The notes under the pieces: model-generated
The model's input: the letters and a program-made list of their open reading frames with translations, nothing else
What the model was told of the DNA's origin: nothing
Database searches by the model: none
Shown: piece after piece, positions 24,351 to 31,507 of the stretch
Layout of the letters: every line of letters starts with the position of its first letter
Numbering within the stretch: position 1 is the stretch's first letter
Virus record (IMG/VR): IMGVR_UViG_3300017679_000010
Span: 1 to 37,388 of that record
Source of the DNA: a virus
DNA length: 37,388 bases
Direction: 5' to 3' (one strand)
Position numbers and translations under genes: made by a program

Positions 24351-25605
24351 GGATGGCCTCCTTACCAGTCGCCGCTTCCCATCGCCTCAAGGCCACGTCG
24401 ACAAACACGGGCTGCAGTTCCATCGCACGGCACTTCCTCTTAAGGTTCTCCGCTGCCATCAGCTGCGAACCAGATCCACTGAAGAGCTCGAGCACGATGT
24501 CGCCAGGCAAGGTGTGCGTGCGCATCGGGATCATGAAGAGCTCGAGCGGCTTCTGAGTCGGGTGCTCATTGCCGGACACCGTTTTGCGACCGTCATGATC
24601 CACGAGCCACACCGACTTCGGCCTGGTGGCATTCGGATCCGCCATTCTCGGGCGGTTGCCTCGCCGCCACCCATGAATGCACGGCTCGTGCTGGTAGTGA
24701 TAGGTGCAGTAGGTGATCACGGCCACCGGCTTCACCCAGATGATGCACTGGTGGAAGAGGATTTCGAGTTCCTCCCAAAGCCTCTCGATGATCGAGCGCC
24801 GGGTGTCCGCATGCCAGACGTACCACGCTGCGTCGTCATCGGTGTGCGCAATGGCGTTCCTGAACACCTCTCGCATGAAGTCAGGGGCGTCCTTGCTGCT
24901 CAGCTCATTGTAGAGGTGGCTCCAGTCCTTCCCTTCTCCCGGACGATTGTCGCCGCTGTAGTCGACGAAGTACGGCGGGTCGGTGGCGAAGAGCTGTGCC
25001 TTCTCGCCGGCCATCAGTTGGGCCACATCCTCGGCGCTGGCCGAGTCTCCGCACATGATTCGGTGATCACCGCACTCCCAGATGTCGCCGCGTTGAACAC
25101 GCAGATCCGTGATCTCTTCAGGCGCAAGGGGCTCAGCGTCGACAACTTCCGGTTCGACCAGGGGAGACGCACGGAGCATCTCGGCCAGGTCGTCATCGTC
25201 GTAGGCGGTGAACTCCATCAGGTCGGAGATCCGGAGGTCAGCAAGCAGCTTGGCCAAGATCTCATTGTCATTAGAGCCGAGCTCCGATGTGCGGTTGTCC
25301 GCGATGGCAAAGGCCGTGGCCTCTTCCTCGCTCAGGTGGTCGATGGTGATGATCGGGACGAACCAGTCCCCTTCCCTCTCCTGCACGCCGGACGGAGGCT
25401 TCTCTGCCTGCGTCTTGAGCTCCCGGAGGGCCTTGAGCACATGGTTGCCGGCATACACAATTCCACCACGCACCCGCAGGGCGCCGTTGAAGCCAAATCG
25501 GCTTAGAGACGTTGCAATGGCATCCACCGCACCGCGGCGATAGTTGCCGGGCCACTCAGAAAGAGAGGCGAGGGGAACAAGCTGAATATGTTGACTCGTG
25601 TCCAC
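24328..25605 (-). CDS. ParB-like nuclease domain fused to a beta-class N6-adenine/N4-cytosine DNA methyltransferase
   Basis: The protein has 425 aa and starts at GTG. Residues about 5-110 are a ParB/Srx-type domain with GNHVLKAL (53-60) and AIADNRTSE. The methyltransferase follows: motif IV DPPYFVDY at 209-216, the HPTQKPLEL segment at 348-356, then motif I LELFSGSGS at 372-380. The DPPY-before-FxGxG order marks a beta-class enzyme. It would methylate phage DNA, perhaps to evade host restriction or to mark replicated DNA. ParB-MTase fusions are known in phages; the ParB part may read nucleotides or load DNA. No partner restriction gene is present. Confidence 0.9.
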   Translation of the reverse strand: MDTSQHIQLVPLASLSEWPGNYRRGAVDAIATSLSRFGFNGALRVRGGIVYAGNHVLKALRELKTQAEKPPSGVQEREGDWFVPIITIDHLSEEEATAFAIADNRTSELGSNDNEILAKLLADLRISDLMEFTAYDDDDLAEMLRASPLVEPEVVDAEPLAPEEITDLRVQRGDIWECGDHRIMCGDSASAEDVAQLMAGEKAQLFATDPPYFVDYSGDNRPGEGKDWSHLYNELSSKDAPDFMREVFRNAIAHTDDDAAWYVWHADTRRSIIERLWEELEILFHQCIIWVKPVAVITYCTYHYQHEPCIHGWRRGNRPRMADPNATRPKSVWLVDHDGRKTVSGNEHPTQKPLELFMIPMRTHTLPGDIVLELFSGSGSQLMAAENLKRKCRAMELQPVFVDVALRRWEAATGKEAILAHRRAD

Positions 25606-25629
25606 ATACTCTATAAATCGAGCCGCTCC

Positions 25630-26274
25630 TCAAATGTGACCAAGACGCTCCAGTGCGTAGTCCAGCTGCCAGTCCCCTTCTAGCGGACCCACCATTTTCC
25701 GGCCAGCCAGAGCCAACTCCGGGGTGTCCTCGTGGGCCACGCGGATAAGCGCCTGCGCGCTCTTCCAGCCCTTGTTGATGGCCTGCTTCGAGACGCCGCC
25801 AAGATGTGCGGCCGTCGCATGCTCGGTTTCCATCAGCACAACGATAACGCCCCTTCGCTCAGCCTCCTTCAAATATGGCCAGACCTGACGGATGATGTCG
25901 GGGTCCATCGCCTCCGGCTCCGCTGCAGGTGGCTGCACGGTCACCGCCGCTTCAATCAACTCTTCGGCCATGGGCTCAGCCTGGCGGCGACGGGCGGAGT
26001 CCTTCACGTGGCCAAGGTGGCGTGTCACGCAAGTGCGCACGAACGCTTCCACCGAGGAGCCACGATTCGGATCGAACTCCCGGATGGCCACAAGAGCCGC
26101 GATGGTCGCCTCTTGCACGATGTCGCTGTGCTCGAGCCCCGGGATGCGCCACTCCTTGGCGATCCCTTGGAGAACCTTTTGGAGAGCTTCGTCAGCAATG
26201 GCACGTCGCTCCGCGTTCTTGTCGCCACCGGCCGCACGCTCGGCCCATACCCGGAGCATGATGCTCCCAGCCAT
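25630..26274 (-). CDS. Sigma-70-like RNA polymerase sigma factor
   Basis: The start is ATG 26274, overlapping the preceding TGA (TGATG); a TTG one codon upstream is possible. It has 214 aa. Region 2 is clear: LEHSDIVQEATIAALVAIRE, FDPNRGSSVEAFVRTCV, followed by basic DSARRRQAEP. A region-4-like HTH lies at about 150-175 (ATAAHLGGVSKQAINKGWKS). The product would redirect host RNA polymerase, probably to late promoters, since the gene sits at the boundary between replication and structural genes. An anti-sigma-like alternative is not supported. Confidence 0.8.
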   Translation of the reverse strand: MAGSIMLRVWAERAAGGDKNAERRAIADEALQKVLQGIAKEWRIPGLEHSDIVQEATIAALVAIREFDPNRGSSVEAFVRTCVTRHLGHVKDSARRRQAEPMAEELIEAAVTVQPPAAEPEAMDPDIIRQVWPYLKEAERRGVIVVLMETEHATAAHLGGVSKQAINKGWKSAQALIRVAHEDTPELALAGRKMVGPLEGDWQLDYALERLGHI

Positions 26275-26765
26275 CAACCCACCTCACGGTTGGCCGGGTG
26301 AGGAATGCCCAGTTGCTTGATCGAACGCAGCTTCTCGATCTGCTGATCCGTGGCTGTTCGGTCCGGAGCGGGCAGGGCATCTGGCTGGCGAGTAAGCAGC
26401 TGAAGCCTGGCCTCCTCAACCTTGTGCGGGGGGCACTTCACGAAGGTGATCCGACCGGCAGAACCGTTCTCACCTTCATCGAGCACCCTGCTCACGGTCA
26501 CCCAGTTGCGAGCGCGGTTTCTCTCGATCTGCGCCCGGAACTCGCCGGCCGTGGGAAACCAAGGAGAGCCGCTCTGCAGAAAGTGGTTCACGGCTTGCGT
26601 CATCTCGTCAGCACTTAGCGGGTATCGCTCACGGCGAAGTGGCTCGAGAACGATGACCCAGGCATCCACGTACTCGGCTGCGGTCTCCAAAGTGGGGCCG
26701 CCCTTCAGAGAAACCAGACGTCGAATGCATGTGGCGACTGCGCTGCGGAAAGACTTGCTTGCCAT
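26274..26765 (-). CDS. Putative helicase loader/replication accessory
   Basis: The protein has 163 aa and an ATG start in a TGATG overlap with the initiator stop. The middle carries LSADEMTQAVNHFLQSGSPW and FPTAGEFRAQIERN, a helical pattern often seen in small phage replication proteins encoded right after the initiator (lambda P position). There is no Walker motif, so it is not a DnaC-type ATPase. The C-terminus is helical and charged (TDQQIEKLRSIKQL). I infer a loader or accessory role from position only. Confidence 0.5.
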   Translation of the reverse strand: MASKSFRSAVATCIRRLVSLKGGPTLETAAEYVDAWVIVLEPLRRERYPLSADEMTQAVNHFLQSGSPWFPTAGEFRAQIERNRARNWVTVSRVLDEGENGSAGRITFVKCPPHKVEEARLQLLTRQPDALPAPDRTATDQQIEKLRSIKQLGIPHPANREVG

Positions 26766-27745
26766 CAGAAGGCCTCCTTCATCAGCCGCTCATCTTCTTC
26801 CCAGCGAGATCCGCCGACCATCCTTTCGACATCCGCGGCAGGGTCGCCCCAACCACCCTTCTGGGCAGAGCCAGGCTGCCCCCAGCGAGCCTTTTCGGCT
26901 TCCGCCAGAAGCTGTTGGACGTTGCTGAACACAGCCGCATATCCGAGGTCGGTCTTCCACCTGGCGCACCAGATCAGGAGGTTCGTGGCAAGTTCCTCGC
27001 CGCAGAAGTCCACCAGCCGCAGGATCGAGCTGGATCTGCCGATGTATCGCCGGACCATGGGGTCGGTGGGCGGTGGCTGGTTCATGGCTTTGGACAGGGC
27101 TTGCAGCACCCGCTGAACAGTCGGGAACGGGTTGCCGCTAATCACCTCAGCCTCGATGATCTCGGACTCCGGGTCATCAGGATCGCTTGGAAGTTCGTCA
27201 TTCGCGTCACTTGCTTCAGCAAGTGAGTTAATGGCTTGGCTTGGCTTGGTAGTGCGCACGTCGTGCGCTTTCCGTGCGCACAGTTCAATTTCGCCTTCAT
27301 CGGGCAGTTCGTGCGCTTCGCGTGCGCTTTCCGTGCGCACGGGGTGCGCTTTGAACCATTCTTCAATGGGCTCGCGCTCCTTGTTGGAAAGTCGGCTCGT
27401 GCGCGGCGTCGTACCGTCAGCGAAGTACTTGTGCGCACGGGCAAGCGTCAGGTGAACGGAATCGTTACAGTGCTCTGACCAGGCGTGAACGATGAGGCGG
27501 TCATCAACCCGGTCCACGAAGCCCGCTTCCACAATCGCCTCCAGGAGCTCTTGAGCGTCCCCGGTGTACCGGATGCTGCGGGCCATCACCGTGGGCTTCA
27601 TGCCCGTGATCTCGCCATCGGCGTAGTAGGCCGCCACGTGATGCCAAAAGGCTTCCATGATGCCAAGGGCGAAGCAGTCCATGATTCCGAGAGCATCGGC
27701 CAGGTCGAGCGTCTTGGGGTGCTCCAGCGTTTTCGCCTTAGCCAC
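26765..27745 (-). CDS. Replication initiator with embedded iteron origin
   Basis: The protein has 326 aa and starts at GTG with GGAGG 9 nt upstream. The N-terminal about 115 residues look like a winged-helix phage replisome-organiser domain: FALGIMEAFWHHVAAYYADG, MARSIRYTGDAQELLEAIVE, FVDRVDDRLIVHAWSEHC. Residues about 103-165 form a charged linker, and its DNA carries 11-bp-spaced GTGCGC repeats. The C-terminal part (about 200-300) is helical, with RRYIGRSSSILRLVDFC and FSNVQQLLAEAEKARW. Placement of an origin inside the initiator's linker-coding DNA is the lambda O arrangement. The protein would bind the iterons and recruit the helicase. Confidence 0.75.
   Translation of the reverse strand: MAKAKTLEHPKTLDLADALGIMDCFALGIMEAFWHHVAAYYADGEITGMKPTVMARSIRYTGDAQELLEAIVEAGFVDRVDDRLIVHAWSEHCNDSVHLTLARAHKYFADGTTPRTSRLSNKEREPIEEWFKAHPVRTESAREAHELPDEGEIELCARKAHDVRTTKPSQAINSLAEASDANDELPSDPDDPESEIIEAEVISGNPFPTVQRVLQALSKAMNQPPPTDPMVRRYIGRSSSILRLVDFCGEELATNLLIWCARWKTDLGYAAVFSNVQQLLAEAEKARWGQPGSAQKGGWGDPAADVERMVGGSRWEEDERLMKEAF
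27207..27226. repeat. 8-bp inverted repeat beside the iteron array
   Basis: TCACTTGC and GCAAGTGA are perfectly complementary around a TTCA loop, inside the initiator gene and 25 bp from the first iteron. Just after it, GGCTT is repeated three times in tandem (about 27233-27247). Hairpins and short repeats next to iterons are common in origins. Confidence 0.7.
27252..27438. repeat. Putative iteron origin of replication (ori)
   Basis: GTGCGC occurs at 27252, 27263, 27274, then 27311, 27322, 27333 and 27344: two groups with exact 11-bp spacing separated by 37 bp. Further copies stand at 27399 and 27431. Several extend to the palindrome GTGCGCAC, and GTGCGCTTTCC recurs exactly at 27263 and 27322. 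Because 11 is not a multiple of 3, the repeat is not caused by a repeated peptide. It puts sites on one DNA face per turn, as initiator-bound iterons are. The array lies in the linker-coding part of the initiator gene. Confidence 0.75.
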
Positions 27746-27974
27746 CGAACAAGTCCTCCTGCTTCCCTACTGGGCGCCGCTTCACGGCTTGCCTTAGGGC
27801 TTGGAAACCCACCTCCACCCGTGCCTTGAGTCGCTGGCGCTCAATCGGCTCCACGAACTTCTTGTTCGAGACGTCGAGCGCGTCCGATGCCCGGACGTAC
27901 TCCACCGCGGCCATCGCGATTTCGGCAGCATCGGGGAATTGGAGCCGCAGTTCTGCGATTCGATCAGGACTCAT
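27738..27974 (-). CDS. Small early protein, 78 aa, unknown
   Basis: An ATG-started, helical, charged protein with no Cys. An acidic N-terminal half (RIAELRLQFPDAAEIAMAA) is followed by a basic segment (RQRLKARVEVGFQALRQAV, KRRPVGK) and ends in EDLFGG. The ending is reminiscent of a clamp-binding or SSB-like acidic tip, but this is only a resemblance. It overlaps the resolvase by 11 bp and the initiator by 8 bp. No family is recognised. Confidence 0.7.
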   Translation of the reverse strand: MSPDRIAELRLQFPDAAEIAMAAVEYVRASDALDVSNKKFVEPIERQRLKARVEVGFQALRQAVKRRPVGKQEDLFGG

Positions 27975-28410
27975 CTTCCACCACCGGGATGAGCACTAGC
28001 TCCAACCAGCCAGCACCAGTTGAGGCCCGTCCGCAATACTCCACAGGATCGGTCAGGATGTGGTCGCGCGTGTCGCCTGCGATCACCCCCGCGTCTTGCA
28101 GCCCATCAAGCGCCGGCTTTGCAGCCGCACGAATGTTGTCGCGATCAGTTGGTGAGTACGGCTTGTCGTTTGGCGACATAAAGGCACCCATGCTTCGCAA
28201 CCATGCCGTGGAAGGCGCGGAGTACCGGTACACCAAATGGACTCGCTTGTGCATGGGGCGTCCGGGAGCGCAGGCCTTGCCAAGCACCGCCCAGTCGGCC
28301 CTCATTTTCTTGGTTGCTCGTTTGCGGACCCAAGTCGTAGCGACGGCCGGCTTCATACCTTGAGGCGGCAAGGCACCCCGAATCACGATCGGCTCGAGCG
28401 TCTTAGGCAC
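27964..28410 (-). CDS. RusA-like Holliday junction resolvase
   Basis: The protein has 148 aa and starts at GTG with GGAGG 9 nt upstream, inside the small membrane gene that precedes it. The signature block PTDRDNIRAAAKPALDGLQ (87-105) with AGVIAGDTRDHI holds the catalytic acids Asp89/Asp91, Lys98, Asp102 and Asp113/Asp116 in the RusA spacing. RusA dimers cut four-way junctions during phage recombination and clean up packaging substrates. The N-terminal basic half (RKRATKKM) may bind DNA. Confidence 0.82.
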   Translation of the reverse strand: MPKTLEPIVIRGALPPQGMKPAVATTWVRKRATKKMRADWAVLGKACAPGRPMHKRVHLVYRYSAPSTAWLRSMGAFMSPNDKPYSPTDRDNIRAAAKPALDGLQDAGVIAGDTRDHILTDPVEYCGRASTGAGWLELVLIPVVEDES

Positions 28411-28495
28411 GCCCAGGTTCCTCCATCACCCAGCGGTAGATGTAGATCAGCGTGACGATGAGCCACAAAGCGCAGATCACTATGAGCCCCTTCAC
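28403..28495 (-). CDS. 30-aa single-span membrane peptide
   Basis: A GTG-started open frame overlaps the upstream stop in a GTGA junction and the resolvase start by 8 bp. The 30 residues are almost wholly one hydrophobic helix (GLIVICALWLIVTLIYIYRW) with a short charged C-terminus. Coupling at both ends supports expression. Small phage membrane peptides can act as holin-like, superinfection or regulatory factors, but no function can be assigned here. Confidence 0.6.
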   Translation of the reverse strand: MKGLIVICALWLIVTLIYIYRWVMEEPGRA

Positions 28496-28749
28496 TGGAC
28501 CTGCTCCCGCAGCCCTTCGACTGCGATCTCGATTCTGGAGGGATTCACGGGCAACTCATCGGGGAGTGGCTCCCCTTCGTTGCAGAGGAACCACCACTGC
28601 TTGATCTCGAGCGGCCCCTTGGCTCGCTGGTCGACCATGAAGTGGAAGATCTCTTCTGGCTTGCCATCGAGCACCATGGTTTCCTCCGTGCGGAGGACCA
28701 ACCAAAACTCGCCGGAGACCAGCTCAACCAGGCACCAGGCCCGTTTCAA
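28492..28749 (-). CDS. Small early protein, 85 aa, unknown
   Basis: A TTG start in a TTGA overlap with the preceding stop, with GAGG 7 nt upstream. The protein has a hydrophobic beta N-terminal half (CLVELVSGEFWLVLRTEE) and an acidic middle with paired Trp (EIKQWWFLCNEGE). There is no recognised domain. It is coupled to the 30-aa membrane peptide by a GTGA overlap. Confidence 0.7.
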   Translation of the reverse strand: MKRAWCLVELVSGEFWLVLRTEETMVLDGKPEEIFHFMVDQRAKGPLEIKQWWFLCNEGEPLPDELPVNPSRIEIAVEGLREQVQ

Positions 28750-28982
28750 CTCACCACCTCGCCTTTGTCGTTGCGGACCTCGACGCTTTTGAACTTCAGC
28801 CCGGTTTTGGAGTAAGTGCCCTGGTCATCTACAACGACATGAGGTTCAAGCCTCATCGCTGAAGCCAGTGCACAAGCATATTGAACGCCAAATGCGTGTC
28901 GGACCTCAAACCGATTATCTTTCTCCCATTGGTAGACCAAGTGATTTTCTGCGATCTCGCCTACAACCTTGTGCCAGCTCAC
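28746..28982 (-). CDS. Small early protein, 78 aa, unknown
   Basis: GTG 28982 is chosen: it forms a GTGA overlap with the ParB stop and has a perfect AAGGAGG 7 nt before it. The ATG at 29024 would run 46 bp into ParB. The sequence is a mixed alpha/beta with YQWEKDNRFEVRHAFG and KFKSVEVRNDKGEVVS. No catalytic motif is seen. Confidence 0.72.
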   Translation of the reverse strand: MSWHKVVGEIAENHLVYQWEKDNRFEVRHAFGVQYACALASAMRLEPHVVVDDQGTYSKTGLKFKSVEVRNDKGEVVS

Positions 28983-30427
28983 TCCACATCCTCCTTCTTT
29001 CGGTTTCTCGGAAGGTCCTCCCATTCGGCCACAGCCTTCGCTCTCGCATCCTCGTATGTGCAGATACCTAGGGCCTTGTATGCTTCTTGAATGGCCAGGT
29101 CAGGCTTGACCGGATCACCCTGATACGGCCAGTCCTTCTGAGCAAGCTCTTCGTGGCATGCCCGCCAAATGAGGAAGGCCAGGAGCGACTTCCGGGTCTC
29201 GGGCTCTCGCTGGAATCCGGCTTGCTCAATATCTTGCACGCCGGCGAGCTTCATGAAGTCATCCCTCTCCACTCGTCTCGAATCCCGGATCGAGGTCCCC
29301 TTCGGCACCGTCGCTCGGAACATGATGTAGTGCAGGCCATCAAAGGCGTTCTCGACATCGATCTCGCCCAGAGTCGCAACCTGCCGCGCGATGGTCTCGA
29401 GCAACTCTGCCCGAGTGAAGTTCTCCTTCTTGCAGTCGGCTAGGTAAGCGCGCCGAGCTTCGTCCTTCGGATCAGGCTCGCCGTCCGGACTGGCTTGCGG
29501 CAACTTCACGTACCGGATCTCTCCGACCTCACCTGTCCGTGAGCCCGGGCCAACGACGACCTTCGAATAGCCCTGGTGATCCTCTGGCCTGTAGTGCTCC
29601 TCGCGAACCGAGGGCTTGTCCCAGTGGACCTCCATAAGAGGCAGTGATTGCTCCTCAGAGAATCGCTGCGCGAACATCGCGGCCTTCTCATCGAAACACG
29701 TGCGGTTCTGGCACAGAGCGGGCTCATCGGCGCCGAACAGATCAGCCTGCGAGGCCGTGTTGCGAGGGCACCCTGTGCAAGCCGGCCGCTCGCCCATGGG
29801 CACGGTGGTGTCGAACCGAGCTTCCGCCAAGGGCTTTGCTTCTCGCTTGAGGTAGCTCCGGAGCTTTGCCGGTGTGTCGGGTCCTCCCCAGCCCCTGGTC
29901 AATTCGAGCACCCTAACCTGGTCACCGTGCGGCAACCGGCTGGCCAGCTCATACCATCCAAGGGCGAACTCCTTGGCTCGCAGCGACTCCTTCAGCGAAT
30001 CCGAGAGGCCGAGCAGCTTTCGCCGGCGGGACACCCACTCTGCATTGCGGCCGAGCCGCTCGCCGATGGCCTGGTCCGTGTCGTAGAACGCTGAGAGCCC
30101 CTCGATGGCTTCGACTTCTTCGATCGGCTCTACATCCTTGCGCTGGATGTTCTCCGTCAGCGCAGCTTCGATGGCCTCCTGGTCACTCAGCTCCCGGATG
30201 ATGACGGGAATGGTCTCGCATGCGGCGATGATGGCCGCGCGCGTTCGGCGAGATCCGCAGACCACTTCGAACTTGCCATCGACCGGACGGACCAGCACGG
30301 GCTGAAGCAGTCCTTGCCTGCGGATCGAGTCGGCAAGCTCATGCAGACTCTCCTCACTGGTGGTCCGGCGCGGGTTGTACGGCGCGAGATCGAGCAATGC
30401 CGGGTTGAGGTTGGTGATTTTGCTCAC
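28979..30427 (-). CDS. ParB/Spo0J-like protein with Cys cluster
   Basis: GTG 30427 forms a GTGA overlap with the upstream stop and has GAGGAGG 4 nt before it; this gives 482 aa. The ParB N-domain has GSRRTRAA (58-65) and TENIQRKDVEPIEE (91-104), then an HTH about 117-140 (AIGERLGRNAEWVSRRRK). A Cys4 set (CTGC at 217-220, then Cys239 and Cys244) resembles the zinc-type middle of plasmid ParB proteins. No ParA is in the window. ParB may act in plasmid-like maintenance, DNA condensation or transcription; the fusion-type second ParB (methyltransferase) is separate. Confidence 0.85.
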   Translation of the reverse strand: MSKITNLNPALLDLAPYNPRRTTSEESLHELADSIRRQGLLQPVLVRPVDGKFEVVCGSRRTRAAIIAACETIPVIIRELSDQEAIEAALTENIQRKDVEPIEEVEAIEGLSAFYDTDQAIGERLGRNAEWVSRRRKLLGLSDSLKESLRAKEFALGWYELASRLPHGDQVRVLELTRGWGGPDTPAKLRSYLKREAKPLAEARFDTTVPMGERPACTGCPRNTASQADLFGADEPALCQNRTCFDEKAAMFAQRFSEEQSLPLMEVHWDKPSVREEHYRPEDHQGYSKVVVGPGSRTGEVGEIRYVKLPQASPDGEPDPKDEARRAYLADCKKENFTRAELLETIARQVATLGEIDVENAFDGLHYIMFRATVPKGTSIRDSRRVERDDFMKLAGVQDIEQAGFQREPETRKSLLAFLIWRACHEELAQKDWPYQGDPVKPDLAIQEAYKALGICTYEDARAKAVAEWEDLPRNRKKEDVE

Positions 30428-30939
30428 GATGCCTCCTCGCCGGAGAAGAGGCTCTTCTGGCCCGCCCGGCAATCCTCAAGGAAGCTGTGGATGTTGGGCA
30501 TCCAAACACCGAATCTTCGGACCACGGCATTGAACTCCTCGAGGTCGTGGCCAATCAGATGGAAGCGCCAATCGCCTTCAACCAGCTTTGCCCGGAGGTG
30601 GCACAGCTCGTGGAACATGAGCGCGGCCTGCTGGTCGTTATCCAGGGCGAACCATCCAGCCTCATACACCGTGATGATGATCCGCTGCGGGACGGGCTCG
30701 CCTTCGAGGCCATCCATGTCCATGAGGTAGGAACTCAGGCCGGAGAGCACTCGGATGCGGGCGAGGCACGGGCGTCCCTTCTCCTGTTCGGCTTCGGCGA
30801 CGAAGAGCACCGAGGTGCTCTCCTGCAGCTTGTTGTAGAGCTCATCGAACTCGCGGAACCGCTTGAACTGCTCTTCCTGCTCCAGGAGCCTCATGGCCAC
30901 ACGGAGCGGCTCCGGGGCCAGCTTGTAGACCTGGCTCAC
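30424..30939 (-). CDS. Putative phage metallopeptidase
   Basis: GTG 30939 is in a GTGA overlap with the next gene's stop, giving 171 aa; a longer start at 31041 would cover that gene and is rejected. The zinc motif HELCH (110-114, MFHELCHLRA) is a HExxH motif, and HDLEEFNAVV at 131-140 matches the downstream part of the phage metallopeptidase (PF18894-like) family. The N-terminus is helical. Substrate is unknown; a repressor or host protein is possible. Confidence 0.8.
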   Translation of the reverse strand: MSQVYKLAPEPLRVAMRLLEQEEQFKRFREFDELYNKLQESTSVLFVAEAEQEKGRPCLARIRVLSGLSSYLMDMDGLEGEPVPQRIIITVYEAGWFALDNDQQAALMFHELCHLRAKLVEGDWRFHLIGHDLEEFNAVVRRFGVWMPNIHSFLEDCRAGQKSLFSGEEAS

Positions 30940-31169
30940 GCGGCCACCTCGCTCACGATCTTGAGGCCCATGATCTGTCGGATGATCTGTCGGTGAGTCT
31001 TGTAGGCGCGGATGGCCCGATCGCACCGATCCCTGCTCCACTCCTTGTCTTCGCGGAGCTCGGAAATGAGCCCGCCCATCTCATATCGCCCTACTTCAGA
31101 GAGCGGTCGCCAGTTGAGAATGGCGCCCACTAGGATGGCGTCTTCATTCTCGGGGTGATTTGTGTTCAT
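30936..31169 (-). CDS. Small early protein, 77 aa, unknown
   Basis: An ATG start in a TGATG overlap with the HTH protein's stop. An acidic N-terminus with NTNHPENEDAILVGAILNW is followed by a basic helix (RDRCDRAIRAYKTHRQIIRQ). No domain is recognised. It stands between two regulatory-type genes and is translationally coupled to both. Confidence 0.7.
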   Translation of the reverse strand: MNTNHPENEDAILVGAILNWRPLSEVGRYEMGGLISELREDKEWSRDRCDRAIRAYKTHRQIIRQIMGLKIVSEVAA

Positions 31170-31441
31170 CAGCTTTGAGGGGCCGCACTTTCAGCGGCTT
31201 CCGAATTGCCCGGTTCGGCCTCAGGTACCATCAGATCAGCGTGCGCTCCAATTGTCTCTGAGAGGGGTGTCACAACGGCCTGGGGGTGTGCCAACCCACC
31301 GGGCCATTTCTTTAGCCATCGCTCGACGGTTCGCCGGTTCACACCCACGGTCGCAGCGATCTTTGTCTTCGGAACTCCAAGGCCGTGCAGATGCCGCACG
31401 TGCGCTCGAAGCCGTTCATTCAACGATTCAATTTCCGTCAT
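31169..31441 (-). CDS. Small HTH protein, first gene of the leftward operon
   Basis: ATG 31441 is used, giving 90 aa; an upstream in-frame ATG at 31513 would read through the operator region. A helix-turn-helix is evident: LGVPKTKIAATVGVNRRTVE, then RWLKKW. The rest is a Pro/Ala/Glu-rich tail. It could be a Cro-like regulator or a TerS-like HTH. It is the first product of the leftward operon, next to the repressor. Confidence 0.65.
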   Translation of the reverse strand: MTEIESLNERLRAHVRHLHGLGVPKTKIAATVGVNRRTVERWLKKWPGGLAHPQAVVTPLSETIGAHADLMVPEAEPGNSEAAESAAPQS

Positions 31442-31464
31442 TTTTACGGTTGTGCCTGGACGAT

Positions 31465-31492
31465 TTGCCAGGTACGGTAGGCACACTACCAT
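31465..31492 (+). promoter_or_regulatory. Probable repressor promoter
   Basis: TTGCCA (31465-31470) is separated by 16 bp from TACCAT (31487-31492). The predicted start near 31499 lies only 9 nt before the repressor ATG at 31508. The operator below overlaps the -10 element, so autorepression is likely. Confidence 0.5.
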
Positions 31493-31500
31493 TTTTGGTA
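31476..31500. promoter_or_regulatory. Repressor operator, left site (TACCA-N4-TGGTA)
   Basis: TACCA at 31487-31491 and TGGTA at 31496-31500 flank a 4-nt spacer. An overlapping GGTAG-N5-CTACC (31476-31490) makes a second dyad. The same TACCA-N4-TGGTA unit occurs at 33238-33251. This is likely the repressor's own operator and may also control leftward transcription. Confidence 0.65.
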
Positions 31501-31507
31501 CACCGAA

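Noticed and set aside
24205-25506. Long plus-strand open frame opposite the methyltransferase
   Set aside because: It is the complement of a clear ParB-methyltransferase gene in GC-rich DNA, with no ribosome site and His/Arg/Val-rich shadow composition.
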